The position numbers and the translations under genes were made by a program. A DNA stretch of 64,000 nt, taken from Fragilaria crotonensis. Taxonomy: Eukaryota > Bacillariophyta > Fragilariophyceae > Fragilariales > Fragilariaceae. The notes under the pieces were generated by a model. The model saw only the letters and a list, made by a program, of their open reading frames with translations. It did no database searches and had not been told where the DNA came from. Location of the stretch: assembly GCA_022925895.1 (NCBI GenBank), contig JAKSYS010000034.1, forward strand, positions 123,936 to 187,935, read 5' to 3'. This document shows, in pieces, positions 19,767 through 31,000 of the stretch. Positions within the stretch are counted from its first letter, which is position 1; every line of letters starts with the position of its first letter.

Positions 19767-22266
19767 CAGAAGAACGGGAATTCTAGGTGATACCAACTGC
19801 CCACCACGGTCATTCTAGGTGATTTGTCACCTAGAATACCGGGGATGATCGATCAGAAAAAAAATCCGTGCGTAGAATATTGGGTACAGGTGTACCAGGC
19901 TTTTTTTCTTCCCTGGAAGAAAAGGGTATTCTAGGTGACATATCACCTAGAATTGACACAACATTTTTTCATACACCATTCAAAAGTCAGTCGATCTTCG
20001 ATTTTTTTCTACGTCTGCGTATTCACCGCCTGAATCACGAATAAACAACACCACCACAATGGATCAGTAAGGTTTGGGTTCTACTTTCTACTCCAACAGT
20101 ACCGATACGGAGCCCTGGACTACAGTACAGTACTGCGGTAGTAAACTACCGGTAGTATTGTACTCCGAGTGGCACTATGCAGTGCAGTATCTTTGTCGGC
20201 TATTGTAGTACTGCTACAGTACTGCCGGTAGAGTACGAATGCTGCACTAAACACTCGTACTCGGAGTTTCAGTACCACAGTAGCGTGTCCACTACTACCC
20301 TGCTGGTTTGATATTGCTAACAGTGACTAGATGCAGGGATGGACTGGGAGGCCGTGTATGTCCCTAATCGAGCCGATCGAGCGTTTCTAAAAAATCAACT
20401 TTATAAATTATATTGCAAGTTAAGTTACACATCAACTTTACCTACGAATCTCAGACTGCTCCTCTGAGGATAGAAATACGGACACTGTACCAGTACTAAG
20501 TAGAACTCAGTACTCCCGTACGCTACTGCAGGTCATGGCCGGCTCGATTAGGGACATACACGGGCTCCGGAAACAAGATCAACACTGAAAGCCATGACAG
20601 GGTCTCTAAGGTACCATAGCTATCATTGACAGAAGGCTTTGGGACGTGCAGGATAATTTAATTACCCTTACAACCTACTGTTAGAAGAGAAATGATCTAT
20701 GGAACACCTTTTTGGATTTTGTCGATTCGACTTCTTGAGACCATATGAGAAGCACATTTTGAAGAGCTTTTCAAGTGGTTATTGCTGAAGAATTCTGGGT
20801 GATGTAAATTTTTTAAAATGCATATTAAAGATAAGCAACAATACAAAGAACCAGGAAACAGTGGAGGTAAGTATGGCTGTACTGCTCCTGTCCTTTAACT
20901 TGGTTCTGCCAATGTTAAGAAAAGTAAATAAAGGTAAATTAAAGGTAATCCTGTATCTTGTTTATAGTGCACATTCAACAGAACCAAACATTGATGCGCC
21001 AGATTTTGTGATTCATTGTTCCTATCAATCTGACTTGGTCTCACCATGGTAAGTCGCATGATGTTGGAGGCAGACACCAGCCACATGTTCATTGCTTTAT
21101 ACTACTTCCTCACTTACTAGTAGACATGCTCCTCATTTACTTACCTAGTTCATATGGCCTCAATGAATCAACATCTTGGCGTGGTAGTTCAAAGATACAA
21201 CACAGCTCTCAAGCAGGTGAAAAAATCATCATGCCATCAATGTCTTCACTTCCATGACAAGTAAAGGGCTCATACCTGGTTTTGTAGAAAATACTGGATG
21301 CATGAGCCCCTGGAACTAACAGTTCTCAAGCTAAATGCAATTTGTGTCCGACAATAATTGGTCAGTTCAATTGGGGGGGGGTGCTTGTTGCCAATCAGCA
21401 ACAATTTATAATCTCCATGCAAACTCTCACATTCCTTTCATTTAGTAAAGTAAAGGGAACTGATATACCATTACTATGTGATGATCAGATTCATCATCAT
21501 AACTAACTGCAACTCCTGGCGGCTAAAGTTTGCTCAATTCACTCAGGCAGGGCAGCTATTGCTGCTGAGCTCAACTAGTACCTTCCTCATCTTTTCTATT
21601 ATTGAAAGGCACTTGTTTGTCTGAAAACCATGGGAAGGAACATGCATTGTTGCAATTAAGCCCAAAGACCAACACAATGCTGGTGAATCTGTTACCATTT
21701 ACAATGCTATGTATGGGCATCTTTTCCCTTTTCGATTAGTTTTCCCCTTTTAGTTTCTGACTAGTCAATCTAACTGGCATTTCAACATACTAGGGCTTTT
21801 CAGGCATTGAATCACCTGGTTTTCTAGGGCATTGGGGTTTTATTATAATCCTAGAACAGCTGATTCGGTGAAAAATTGTTTTGCAGTGTCTTGCTAAGAG
21901 CTAGAATTGTGCTGGAGTACCAGTAATGTAGTACCTTGTACCATGAGCTACAGCATTACCGTATTACTGGAGTTCTGTACTCCAGCAAGTACTCAACACG
22001 CAGTATTGTACTACGTTGTACAAGGTACTGTACTTGGGCATCGCGTCGGTTACATGTCGTTCTCTGCCCATAAAGCACTGGAGTAGGAGAATTCCGTTGT
22101 ACTTGTACTCCAGTACGAGTTGCGAGTTGCGAGTACAACTCCTTGTACTCTTGTACGCGACGAGGGTGAAGATTTGCCCATCCGTGACAGAATGTGCGTA
22201 TGTAGGGTTTGTACCAGCATTTTCTAGGTTGCGAATCACCTAGAAAACCGGTTGTGAAACAGAAGA
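19767..22266. repeat. Tandem element, copy 2
   Basis: Second unit, the same in order and content as copy 1. The differences I found are mostly one base in a homopolymer run, for example one G fewer near 20266, one A fewer near 20390, one C fewer near 20480 and near 21238, and one T more near 22175. The right edge diverges from copy 1 directly after the final CAGAAGA. Confidence 0.9.
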
Positions 22267-22275
22267 TTTCTGCTG
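22267..22275 (+). repeat. Right 9-bp flanking direct repeat TTTCTGCTG
   Basis: Partner of 17259-17267. Sequence directly beyond it (AGTTGGATCAGG) is unique host DNA leading to the first prolyl-hydroxylase gene 274 bp away. Confidence 0.65.
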
Positions 22276-22549
22276 AGTTGGATCAGGGTACTCGACTACA
22301 ATACCAGTACAACATCTCTGTGACATACTCGGAGTACTACTACTGTACAATATAGAGGGTACCTGGTACTCTAGTGTGTTCAGTACTGGAACTCGAGTTT
22401 CATACGACAAACATCCCGGCAATGGCACTCCCGGTAGACTCGTTGTATTGTTATAGGACCAGTACTCCAGTAGCGTCTACGCCCCGAGGAGAAAATGGCA
22501 GTTATTTCTTTTCTTTCAAATTCAGAACCTATCATACTGGCATTTCCCA

Positions 22550-23911
22550 ATGACCATGACGGTTTTGTTGTCTTTGCGGAGGTTTTTGACCTTTGCGATT
22601 CTGTTCGCGGCTGTTGTCGTAGGCGAACAGACATGTAAACTTGATGGCTCTTGTGTCAACACGTGTGAGGACGTGTCGGAAGATTGCAAATCATGGGCGA
22701 AAGAAGGTCTTTGCCGTGACAATCAAGAGTACATGTTCAAGAGGTCTGTCCCAAGGCATGTCATGCCTGTGGGGATGGCTATCAGGATGAATACGACTAT
22801 GGAGTGGCGCAGGTTGTAGCTACAACCCATATCCCGGAGATCGCACAGGCCATGGACGATATGAAGGCTTATTTTCGCGCCAAACGGGAGGATCCCAAAA
22901 CTACAAAGAATCTTCACAAGGTATTCGACAACTGCAAGAATGAGCACGAATCCTGTGCGTTTTGGAAAGTGATCGGTGAATGCGAAAAGGTAAGAGAATG
23001 ACAGTCTGCAAGGAAGGGAAACGACGCTGCAGGTATCAGCGCTAACGCTCATACGTCTGATTAAGAATCCAAACTACATGAAGAAATCATGTGCTCCAAT
23101 TTGCCAGAGTTGCGAGCATTTGTCTATCGAATTCCGATGTCCCTTGGACCCAGATGCTCCAGTCGCATGGAAGCCTGGTGATCTCAATACCTTTTTCCTC
23201 AACATCACAACACTACCAGAATTTTCAAAGTACGAACCCAAAGTATTATCCAGACCGGACTTTATCAACGGCGACAACGAAAACACAGCAGATTACAAGA
23301 TTGGTCCTTGGGTTGTGACATTGGATAACTTTGTCACTGATGATGAGGCGGATCGGTTGATTGAGCTGGGAGCGGAAGAAGGATACAAACGCAGCTCAGA
23401 TGTTGGAAAGGTGAAGTTTGATGGCAGCTTTGAAGAAAATTTCAACGACGGCAGAACATCACTGAACGCGTGGTGTCAACATGCATGTTACAATGACACT
23501 GCAGCCAAACAAGTGATCTCGCGAATTGAGGAGATCACTCACATGCCGGAGGCTAATTCTGAGTACTTGCAATTGCTCAAGTACGATGTCGGTCAGTACT
23601 ATCGACGACATCACGACTTTATTGATTTCGGTAATGAGCGACAGCCTGGTGCTCGAATCCTGACGGTTTTCCTTTACCTCAATGATGTCGAAGCAGGAGG
23701 TGGCACTAACTTCCCGATACTGGACATTACGGTCATGCCGAAAAGGGGACGAGTTCTTATCTGGCCGTCGGTTTTGGACAGTCAACCCAATCGCAAAGAC
23801 CGTCGAACGGACCATCAAGCGTTGCCTGTCGAGAAGGGTATCAAGTACGGAGCGAACGCTTGGATACATCAACGGGACTTTAAGACACCCAATCGCATTG
23901 GCTGCCACTAG
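22550..23911 (+). CDS. Secreted ShKT-ShKT-prolyl 4-hydroxylase, paralogue 1 (one frameshift)
   Basis: Two exons, 22550-22989 and 23066-23911, with a 76-bp GTAAGA...AG intron in phase 0. The protein starts with a signal peptide (LRRFLTFAILFAAVVVG). A first ShKT six-cysteine domain follows (CKLDGSCVNTC...CKSWAKEGLC...CPKACHAC), then a linker and a second ShKT domain split by the intron (CAFWKVIGECEK|NPNYMKKSCAPICQSC). The C-terminal 2-oxoglutarate/Fe(II) prolyl 4-hydroxylase domain has its ligands: His and Asp of RRHHDF, distal His of DHQALP, and Lys of IKYGANAW. A one-base frame change is needed at about 22738-22748, inside the first ShKT domain. Role: hydroxylation of proline in secretory-pathway proteins, by family. 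Confidence 0.85.
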
Positions 23912-24754
23912 ATAGGTGCCATTGAGCCGTCGGGTCGCATCTATCTTGGAGCACCGACTCAGATACTTTTAAGGCCGCAGTCGATGTCATTAGTGTGGTG
24001 GCTAGCATCCTGAACGAGGAATGGCGTTCTGGTCGTCGTGCGGCAATCGGTCTTACCAACGTTGATTCCCATACATATGATTCGTTCTCTGCCAAACGTT
24101 TGGACACCAACGTGGTCGCCGCGGGTGTTTAAAGCAAGCGTAATACCGTGCGATTGTGTCGCCTTAAAGAAGGAAATATAGTACTGCTGATGCATGAACT
24201 ATGTGCGCTTTTTGTTTTGGTTGGTATCTTTTATTGAAGTGTCATGCGATTTTGCTCTGTCCTCAGAGTAGCACTCCAAGCTTCACTTATTCTCCTGTTG
24301 TCCAGATATCGTGTTCACGCGCACCTTATTTGGATTCCACTTGTCTACCGGTAGCTAGACTCGATCTCTCGATTGGTTCCAATGAACTCAGCTACCGGCA
24401 AACGGAATCTGAGTAGAAAATCAAAACGAAGTCTACCAGAAATGTGTGGTTAGCTATCAGTCAACTTGCGGAGTATGTAGTTTTCCAGTCGCTTCGTACG
24501 CCAGTAATCCGTGAGGTCATGGAAAACCGCAAGTCTTCCTTGTCCTAAGTACTGGTATTGTTAGCCGCGACGACGAATCCAAGGTGCACTTAACAATCGA
24601 CCGCCGTACACAATACAACTGCGATGGATTCTATTTCAAAAAGGAGATGAGGATTTCGTAAGGGAAATATGTTGTGGTCTGGCGATCGACGGAGTTCACC
24701 TCGGAGAAGTCGATGCTGGCGGAGAGCACGATACAGCCTCGAGAGTAGAATGGC
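23912..24754. other. Convergent spacer between prolyl-hydroxylase paralogues 1 and 2
   Basis: Two genes end towards each other across 843 bp. The stretch holds both 3' flanks and, around 24340-24390, GC-balanced unique sequence. No further hydroxylase exon, RNA gene or repeat was recognised. Confidence 0.45.
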
Positions 24755-26133
24755 TTACTGGCATCCGTTACTGTTCGGCGTCTTAAAGTCTCGTTGATGC
24801 AACCAAGCGTTCGCCCCGTACTTGATGCCCTTCTCAACTGGTAACGCTTGATGTTCAGTTAGAAAGTCCTTTCGGTTGGGATCGCTATCCAAAACTGAAG
24901 GCCAGATGAGAGCACGTCCTTTCTTGGGCATGACAGTAAGTCCAAGCCTCGGAAAGTCTGTGCCGCCGCCTGCTTCCACATCGTTCAAGTAGAGAAACAC
25001 AGTCAGAATTCGAACCCCGGGTTGTCGATCGACTTGAAAGCCAATGTAGTCATGGTGTCGTTGATAGTATTGACCGACGTCATACTTGAGCAATTGCAAG
25101 TATTCAGAATTGTTCTCAGGAATGTTTGTGATTTGCTCGATCCTCGCCATCACTTGCTTAGCCGCAGTGTCATTATAACATGCATGCTGACAGCAGGCGT
25201 TGAGTGATGTCCTACCATCGTTAACTTTGTTGTCAAAAGTTCCGTCAAACTTAACCTCGCCGACATCCGAACTGCGTTCGTACCCTTCGTCAGCACCGAG
25301 TTGGATCAACCGGTCCGCTTCCTCGTCGGTGACAAAATTTTCCAGTGTCACAACCCAAGGTCCGACCTTGTAATCTGCCGTCTCTTCAGTGTCGCCATTG
25401 ACATAGTCAGGTCTCGACAAAATATTCGGCTCATACTTGGCGAACTCTGGAAGCGTTGTGATGTTGAGGAAGAATGTGTTGAGATCTCCGGGCTTCCATG
25501 CATCGGGAGCTTCAGGGTCCAAGGGACATCGGAACTCGATCGACAAGTACTCGCAGGTTTGACACATTGGTGCGCAATCCTTCTTCATGTACTCCGGATT
25601 CTGAGGGATTATTGAAATTGTCAGTGTGAACACTTCCGTCAATTCCTTTCGCAGATACGAATAGTTCTTACCTTTTCACATTCACCAATCACTTTCCAAA
25701 ACGCGCATGATTCGTGATTATTCTTGCAATTATCCAAAATTGCACGCATCTTTGGAGTGGTTCCTGGGTCCTCACGGGCATTGCGAATATACACTTTCAT
25801 ATCCTCAATGGCTTGCTCGATCTCCGCATGATAATAAATATCGCTCACTTGTACCACCCCAAATTCATCGTGTGCGTACAATTCCGTTTCTTCTTCTGGA
25901 ACATCCTCCTCGATCACTTCCGCACAAGCGTTGCACGACTTTGGGCAATGGCTCAGCATGAATTCTTGGTCCGATTCGCATTTGTTTTCTTGTGCCCAAC
26001 CCTGACACTCTACCGACTGGTCTACACAATTGTCGGCACAAGTTCCATCAAGCTCACATGTCTGTTCCACAGGATTGACGAAATTTGCCGTGAACAGAAG
26101 GATAAAGGCCAGCGATGTCAAGAATCCAGTCAT
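24755..26133 (-). CDS. Secreted ShKT-ShKT-prolyl 4-hydroxylase, paralogue 2
   Basis: Exons 26133-25672 and 25600-24755 with a 71-bp GTAAGA...CAG intron at the same codon position as in the two paralogues; 435 residues. Signal peptide (FLTSLAFILLFTANFVNP), first ShKT (CELDGTCADNC...CPKSCNAC), an acidic linker (EEDVPEEETE), second ShKT (CAFWKVIGECEK|NPEYMKKDCAPMCQTC), then the prolyl 4-hydroxylase domain with QRHHDYI (His, Asp), EHQALPV (His) and GIKYGANAW (Lys). All catalytic residues are present and the frame is intact, so this copy should be functional. It lies tail to tail with paralogue 1 and head to head with paralogue 3. Confidence 0.93.
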
Positions 26134-26508
26134 GGTGAGTGATTAGAGCGGGATTGTCGATTTGTCGTATACCCGGGAAAAGGGAAAAAGAAATCAAACA
26201 CCCTGTGAAACGAAACTATGTGTGCACGACAGTGCAAGTAGTGTGTACTATGGCGAATTGCGATGCCGTCGTTGCTGGTGTAATAATGCGGTGTCGAGTG
26301 TACTGGTACTAAGCTACACTACAGCTACTGGCGTAATACGGTAGTACTGTACGAGTAATTCCAAGTCCGCTTATTCGCTCTTGTCCTTGTTACACTCTGG
26401 TCATTGGTCACTCAACACTTGGTCACTCTGTCGAGCATCAGACTCTCACGTTCGGGCTTGGGGGAATTGAGTTCGCTTTTCGCCCTGCATTTTTCGGTCG
26501 TCACCATC
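26134..26508. promoter_or_regulatory. Shared divergent promoter region of prolyl-hydroxylase paralogues 2 and 3
   Basis: Only 375 bp separate the start codons of two head-to-head paralogues, so both promoters must lie here or overlap upstream exons. The middle is GTAC-rich (about 26265-26360). I could not identify individual regulatory sites. Confidence 0.45.
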
Positions 26509-27918
26509 ATGAACGCGCTGCGTTGTTTGACATTCATCATCCTGCTCACCCAGTCAAGAGTCTTCTCCGACAATGTGTGCGAAGAGGAGGGCACTTGTGA
26601 CATGAAATGTGAAGACTTGGACCTTGACTGCGCTGATTGGGCCAAAGACAGGCAGTGCGAGGAGAACCCATCGTATATGTTGAAATTCTGCGCCAAATCG
26701 TGCAAAGCCTGTGGCGGAGGTGAGATGGAAGACATATTTGAGGATGAATACTTAGAAGAAGACGAGGATGATCTTGATTACGACGGAGAGATCTTGGATG
26801 AATATGGTGTCGTGCAACACATGGACGAGGCTTATCGGGAGGAGATTCTCAAGGCTATTGAAGACATGCGCCTCTACTTCGAGGAGGCCCGAAGTGACCC
26901 AGGAACCACTCCGAAGATGCATACAATTCTAGACAACTGCAAGAATCAACATGCTTCTTGCGCTTTTTGGAAAGTTATGGGCGAATGCGAAGCGGTAAGT
27001 GAAGATGAAGGACAAAGTGTGCCGTGATCTGTCGTAGGCATTTCCCTAACGTTGTCTGGCTCCGATGATTAGAATCCGGAGTACATGAAGAAGAGTTGTG
27101 CACCAATGTGCCTGTCCTGCGAGTTTTTGTCCCTCGAGTTCCGATGTCCATTGGACCCAGATGCTCCAGATGCGTGGAAGCCTGGAGATCTCAACACGTT
27201 CTTCCTCAACATCACAACGCTTCCAGAGTTCGCCAAGTACGAACCGCGTATTTTATCGAGACCTGACTATGTTAATGGCGACACTGAAGAGACGGCAGAT
27301 TACGAGGTCGGTCCTTGGGTTGTGACACTGGAAAATTTTGTCACCGACGAGGAAGCGGACCGATTGATCCAACTCGGTGCTGAGGAAGGGTACGAACGCA
27401 GCAAGGATGTTGGCGAGGTTAAGTTTGACGGGACTTTCGATGATGTTGAGGACGAAGGCAGGACATCGCTGAACGCCTGGTGTGACAATAAATGCTACAA
27501 TGACACTGCGGCTAAGCAAGTTATTGCTAGGATCGAGGAGATCACAAATATTCCAGAGACCAATTCTGAGTATTTGCAATTGCTCAAGTATGATGTCGGC
27601 CAATTTTACAGTACACACCATGATTACATCGAGTTCGATGTTGATCGGCAATCTGGGGTTCGAATCCTGACTGTCTTTCTCTACTTGAACGACGTGGAAG
27701 CAGGCGGCGGCACAGACTTTCCGAGTCTTGGTCTCACTGTCATGCCCAAGAAAGGACGTGCTCTCATCTGGCCTTCTGTTTTGGATAGCGATCCCAACCG
27801 AAAAGACTTTCGAACGGAACATCAAGCGTTACCAGTTGAGAAGGGCATCAAATACGGGGCGAATGCTTGGTTGCATCTGCGTGATTATAAGACGCCTGAT
27901 GAAAAGGGATGTCTTTAG
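26509..27918 (+). CDS. Secreted ShKT-ShKT-prolyl 4-hydroxylase, paralogue 3
   Basis: Exons 26509-26994 and 27073-27918 with a 78-bp GTAAGT...TAG intron; 443 residues. I start at ATG 26509, which gives a direct signal peptide (NALRCLTFIILLTQSRVFS); an in-frame ATG at 26404 would bury it. First ShKT (CEEEGTCDMKC...CAKSCKAC), then a linker much more acidic than in the paralogues (EDIFEDEYLEEDEDDLDYD), second ShKT (CAFWKVMGECEA|NPEYMKKSCAPMCLSC) and the hydroxylase domain. Motifs: STHHDYI, EHQALPV, GIKYGANAW. Its second exon is exactly 846 bp, as in both other paralogues. Intact, and convergent with the PPR gene 87 bp downstream. Confidence 0.93.
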
Positions 27919-28005
27919 TTAAGACAGTGTCTGGTACCGATCTGGCTTTCATAAGGCTCATCAACCTTGGCAAAACAAATCTTGAATTGGCATCATGAAC
28001 TGCCA

Positions 28006-31000
28006 TCATTTTAGCGACTTCCGAAGGCCATAGTCGTCGGCTTTCTGGAATGCCTCAAGTTTCCGTGAGAGAATGTTTAGTTTATCGACATCATGGTTAG
28101 TTTCAGAAAAAGCAGCCATTACAGCCTTGTAACAGAGTTCGTCGGGTTTTAATTGAACGTTTCCTTCCAAAAACTGATGCTCCAAGAAAATTAGGATCTC
28201 TTCAGCCTTGGCCGCGCCATCATTTTGTTGGGCCCAGCCAAGAAGGACAGTTTTGTAGCTGAATGCGTCTGGATCGACCTCGCTTGATTTTTCCATCTCT
28301 CGGAGGAGCGCGTCGGCCTTGCCTGGGTTGGAGTGTCGCACCCAAGCAAGGAGGACTTTATTGTAGCTGACAACGTCGGGCTGAATGCTGTTGTCACCTC
28401 CTTCCGACATTTCTCGCAAGATTGATTCTGCACGCTCTGGTGCAATTTCTGCCTCCACTCCCGCCCAAGCCTCAATCACTGACGTATAACTTAGCAAATC
28501 AGGTCGTACTTCGGCGAATGCGAGCGACATTTCAGATAGCTGCCTCATTTTCAGTAGCAACTCTTCGGCTTTCATCGCCGCAGCTTTCGTTCTCGTTTTC
28601 GAAAGCGCGTTAAGGACCGAATTGAAGCTGAAAAGATTAGGTTTTGCGTTCTGATCACCCGCTCGGTACCGGGCTTCCATCTCAGTCAAGAGCATGATGG
28701 CCTTTGCAGAAGAATCCTTGTCTTGACTCTTCGAAAGTACATTGATGGCAGTGCTAAAAGAGACCGCATCTGGTTTAACGTCGTCATTTTCTCTAGACAG
28801 AATCTTCATTTGATCCAAGATTTTAAGTGCTTGTGATCTGATTTTGGCCTTCTCATTCTTCGCAAGGCTCGCCATGACCATGTTATAACAGACAGTTTTG
28901 GGTTTAGCTGCTGCGTTACCCGCCGCTGCCTGTTGTTGTTGGCGGGAGAATAATTCTGTGGCGCGTTCGTGTGCGGAATCGTCGCTACTTTGAGCGTATG
29001 CGTTCAGCAGAGCAGCGTACGTTAAGCGATCAGGTGCCGCTTCCTTAATGCCTGCCAAGAATGCCGATTCCATGCGACCGACAATGGCATTGGCCGTCCG
29101 CAGGTCACCTGAATCGATGAAAAATCGAACAGCAGTGTTATAGCAGATGGCATGTGGCGGAGAGGATGTGATGCCATCGAAGTACAGCGTCTCCATGCGG
29201 TCAATGAGACGTAGCACACCTTGCGCTGCGCCGTCGGCGCTACTCCACACCCACGCATTGATTGCTGTAGCAAATGAAAAGCTATCTGGCATCATTTTCA
29301 CGTTTCCCGATGTCACTTCGCATAACATGCTCGAAATAAGTTCTTCCGCTTTCAGGGCGTACGATGCGTTGGTTTTGCTGAGTTTAGCAAGACATGTCAT
29401 GTACGAGACGATGGACCGAGAATTCGGTTCGACGTCCCACCCAGGCATATTCCTAAGGGCATACATGTGGTCCAATATCTTTTCTGAATCTTTCACTGCG
29501 TCCGCAGTGTTACTGTTCGCAAGGGCGTTCAGCATTGAGTTAAAAGTGATTGTGTTCGGACGCATGTCAACGTCGGTCGTGTTCAAGAATTGGTCAAAAA
29601 TTGCTTTGGCCTTTCGGGCTGCACCAGGCTTTTTGCTTTTGGACCACAAATCAATGACCTGAGAGAGAATAATAACATTCGGCTTGGCCTCTGACCCACC
29701 TTCATTGTGATTCTTCTGTAAAACCTTCAACAGTTGCTCCGCCCTTTCAGGCGCATTTGGATCTGAAGATTTTGACCAACACGATACCACCATGCCAAAA
29801 GCTTTTTCAACGCCTTGTTCCCTGTGGTCATCTGGAGCCCCAAGATTCACTAGGCGATACAAAAGTGCTTCTGCTCTCCGAGCAGAGTCCTTCCTCCTAC
29901 TTCGTGCGTATGAAGCAATTATCATATTGTACGTGTCGATAGTGGCTTGTAGCTTCCTTTCCTTCGGCACTTTTGTATTCCATGCATCGAGGTATGTCAG
30001 TACATCTTCTGCTCGAACAGGCGAATCCATTGAACCAGCGTTGGCCCATGCGGAAATTACATTATTGAAAGTTACAATCGATGGCCACAGGGATATCATG
30101 TTGTTGGTGGTGAAGAGCCCATCAGGGTCCATTCGACGCAAAATTGCTTCACACCTCGTCGCAGCTTCAACACCGCCCCTACAAACTGACCACGCTTTGA
30201 CTACTGCGTTGATGTTGATCGTAAGTGGCTTAGCGTCGTGATTGCCAGACTCGTAAAGCTTGTTCATATGTTCAAATATGGCTTCTGCGCGTTTTGCACC
30301 CTTGGTTCCAGTTCGGCTTTTTGCCCACGCTGTTATGACTGCCTCGTAGGTGTAGGCATTAGGTTTTACATTGCGATTGATCCCGCTCGAATGAAGGTGA
30401 ACCATACGCCGCAAAAGTGCTTCAGCATCCAACGCTGCTTTCTCTCCTCCGTTTGATGCAGCCAACGCGTTGACGACTAATGAGTAGGCCATACTGTCTG
30501 GCTGAACGTTGGATGATGACGGGTCTTCTTCGAAGATCTTTTCCATTTCGGAGAGAATTTGTTTGGCTCCTCTGCTGTCGCCAGTTCGAGCAAAAGCTTG
30601 CAATAGACAAGTGAACGAGAAGGTGTCTGGCCTCAACGCATGGTCAATGTGTGCAAGCTGTTTGAGCTTTTGCAACAACGCCAAAGCTCGTGGAGGACAT
30701 TCTCGTCCTTTTTTACTAAGATTCGAAAACCTTGACCAGCTGTCTAAGCAAATATTATAGGCGTCACGCAAACCCTCCCCAGACCACGGTTCATCTGAGT
30801 CACGTTGAGCCCTCCAACGACTTTCCATGCGTCCCAACCACATCTCAGCAAGAGAAGGAACTCTATGGGCAAATGCCTTAATAACAATCAAGTACAACTC
30901 CACAGAAAGCTGCATGTCTTGATAGCCTGGAGTCACGTCAAAGGTTTCGATGCCTTCTAACAGACGAGCAGCTTGCTGTGGTCCATCAGACAAGCCACTC

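Larger units (their letters stand above)
17268..22266. mobile_element. Head-to-tail dimer of a ~2.5-kb non-autonomous element
   Basis: Two almost identical ~2.5-kb units lie in direct tandem. The heptamer CAGAAGA marks the left edge (17268), the junction (19767) and the right edge (22260). Outside the array the 9-mer TTTCTGCTG occurs immediately on both sides (17259-17267 and 22267-22275), as a target-site duplication would. Both ends carry inverted copies of the motif TTCTAGGTGA near the tips, several arranged as hairpins. No ORF longer than about 110 codons exists and none resembles a transposase, so mobility would depend on another element. A 9-bp duplication is typical of Mutator-like elements, but clean terminal inverted repeats are not evident. 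Class assignment is therefore tentative. Confidence 0.7.
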
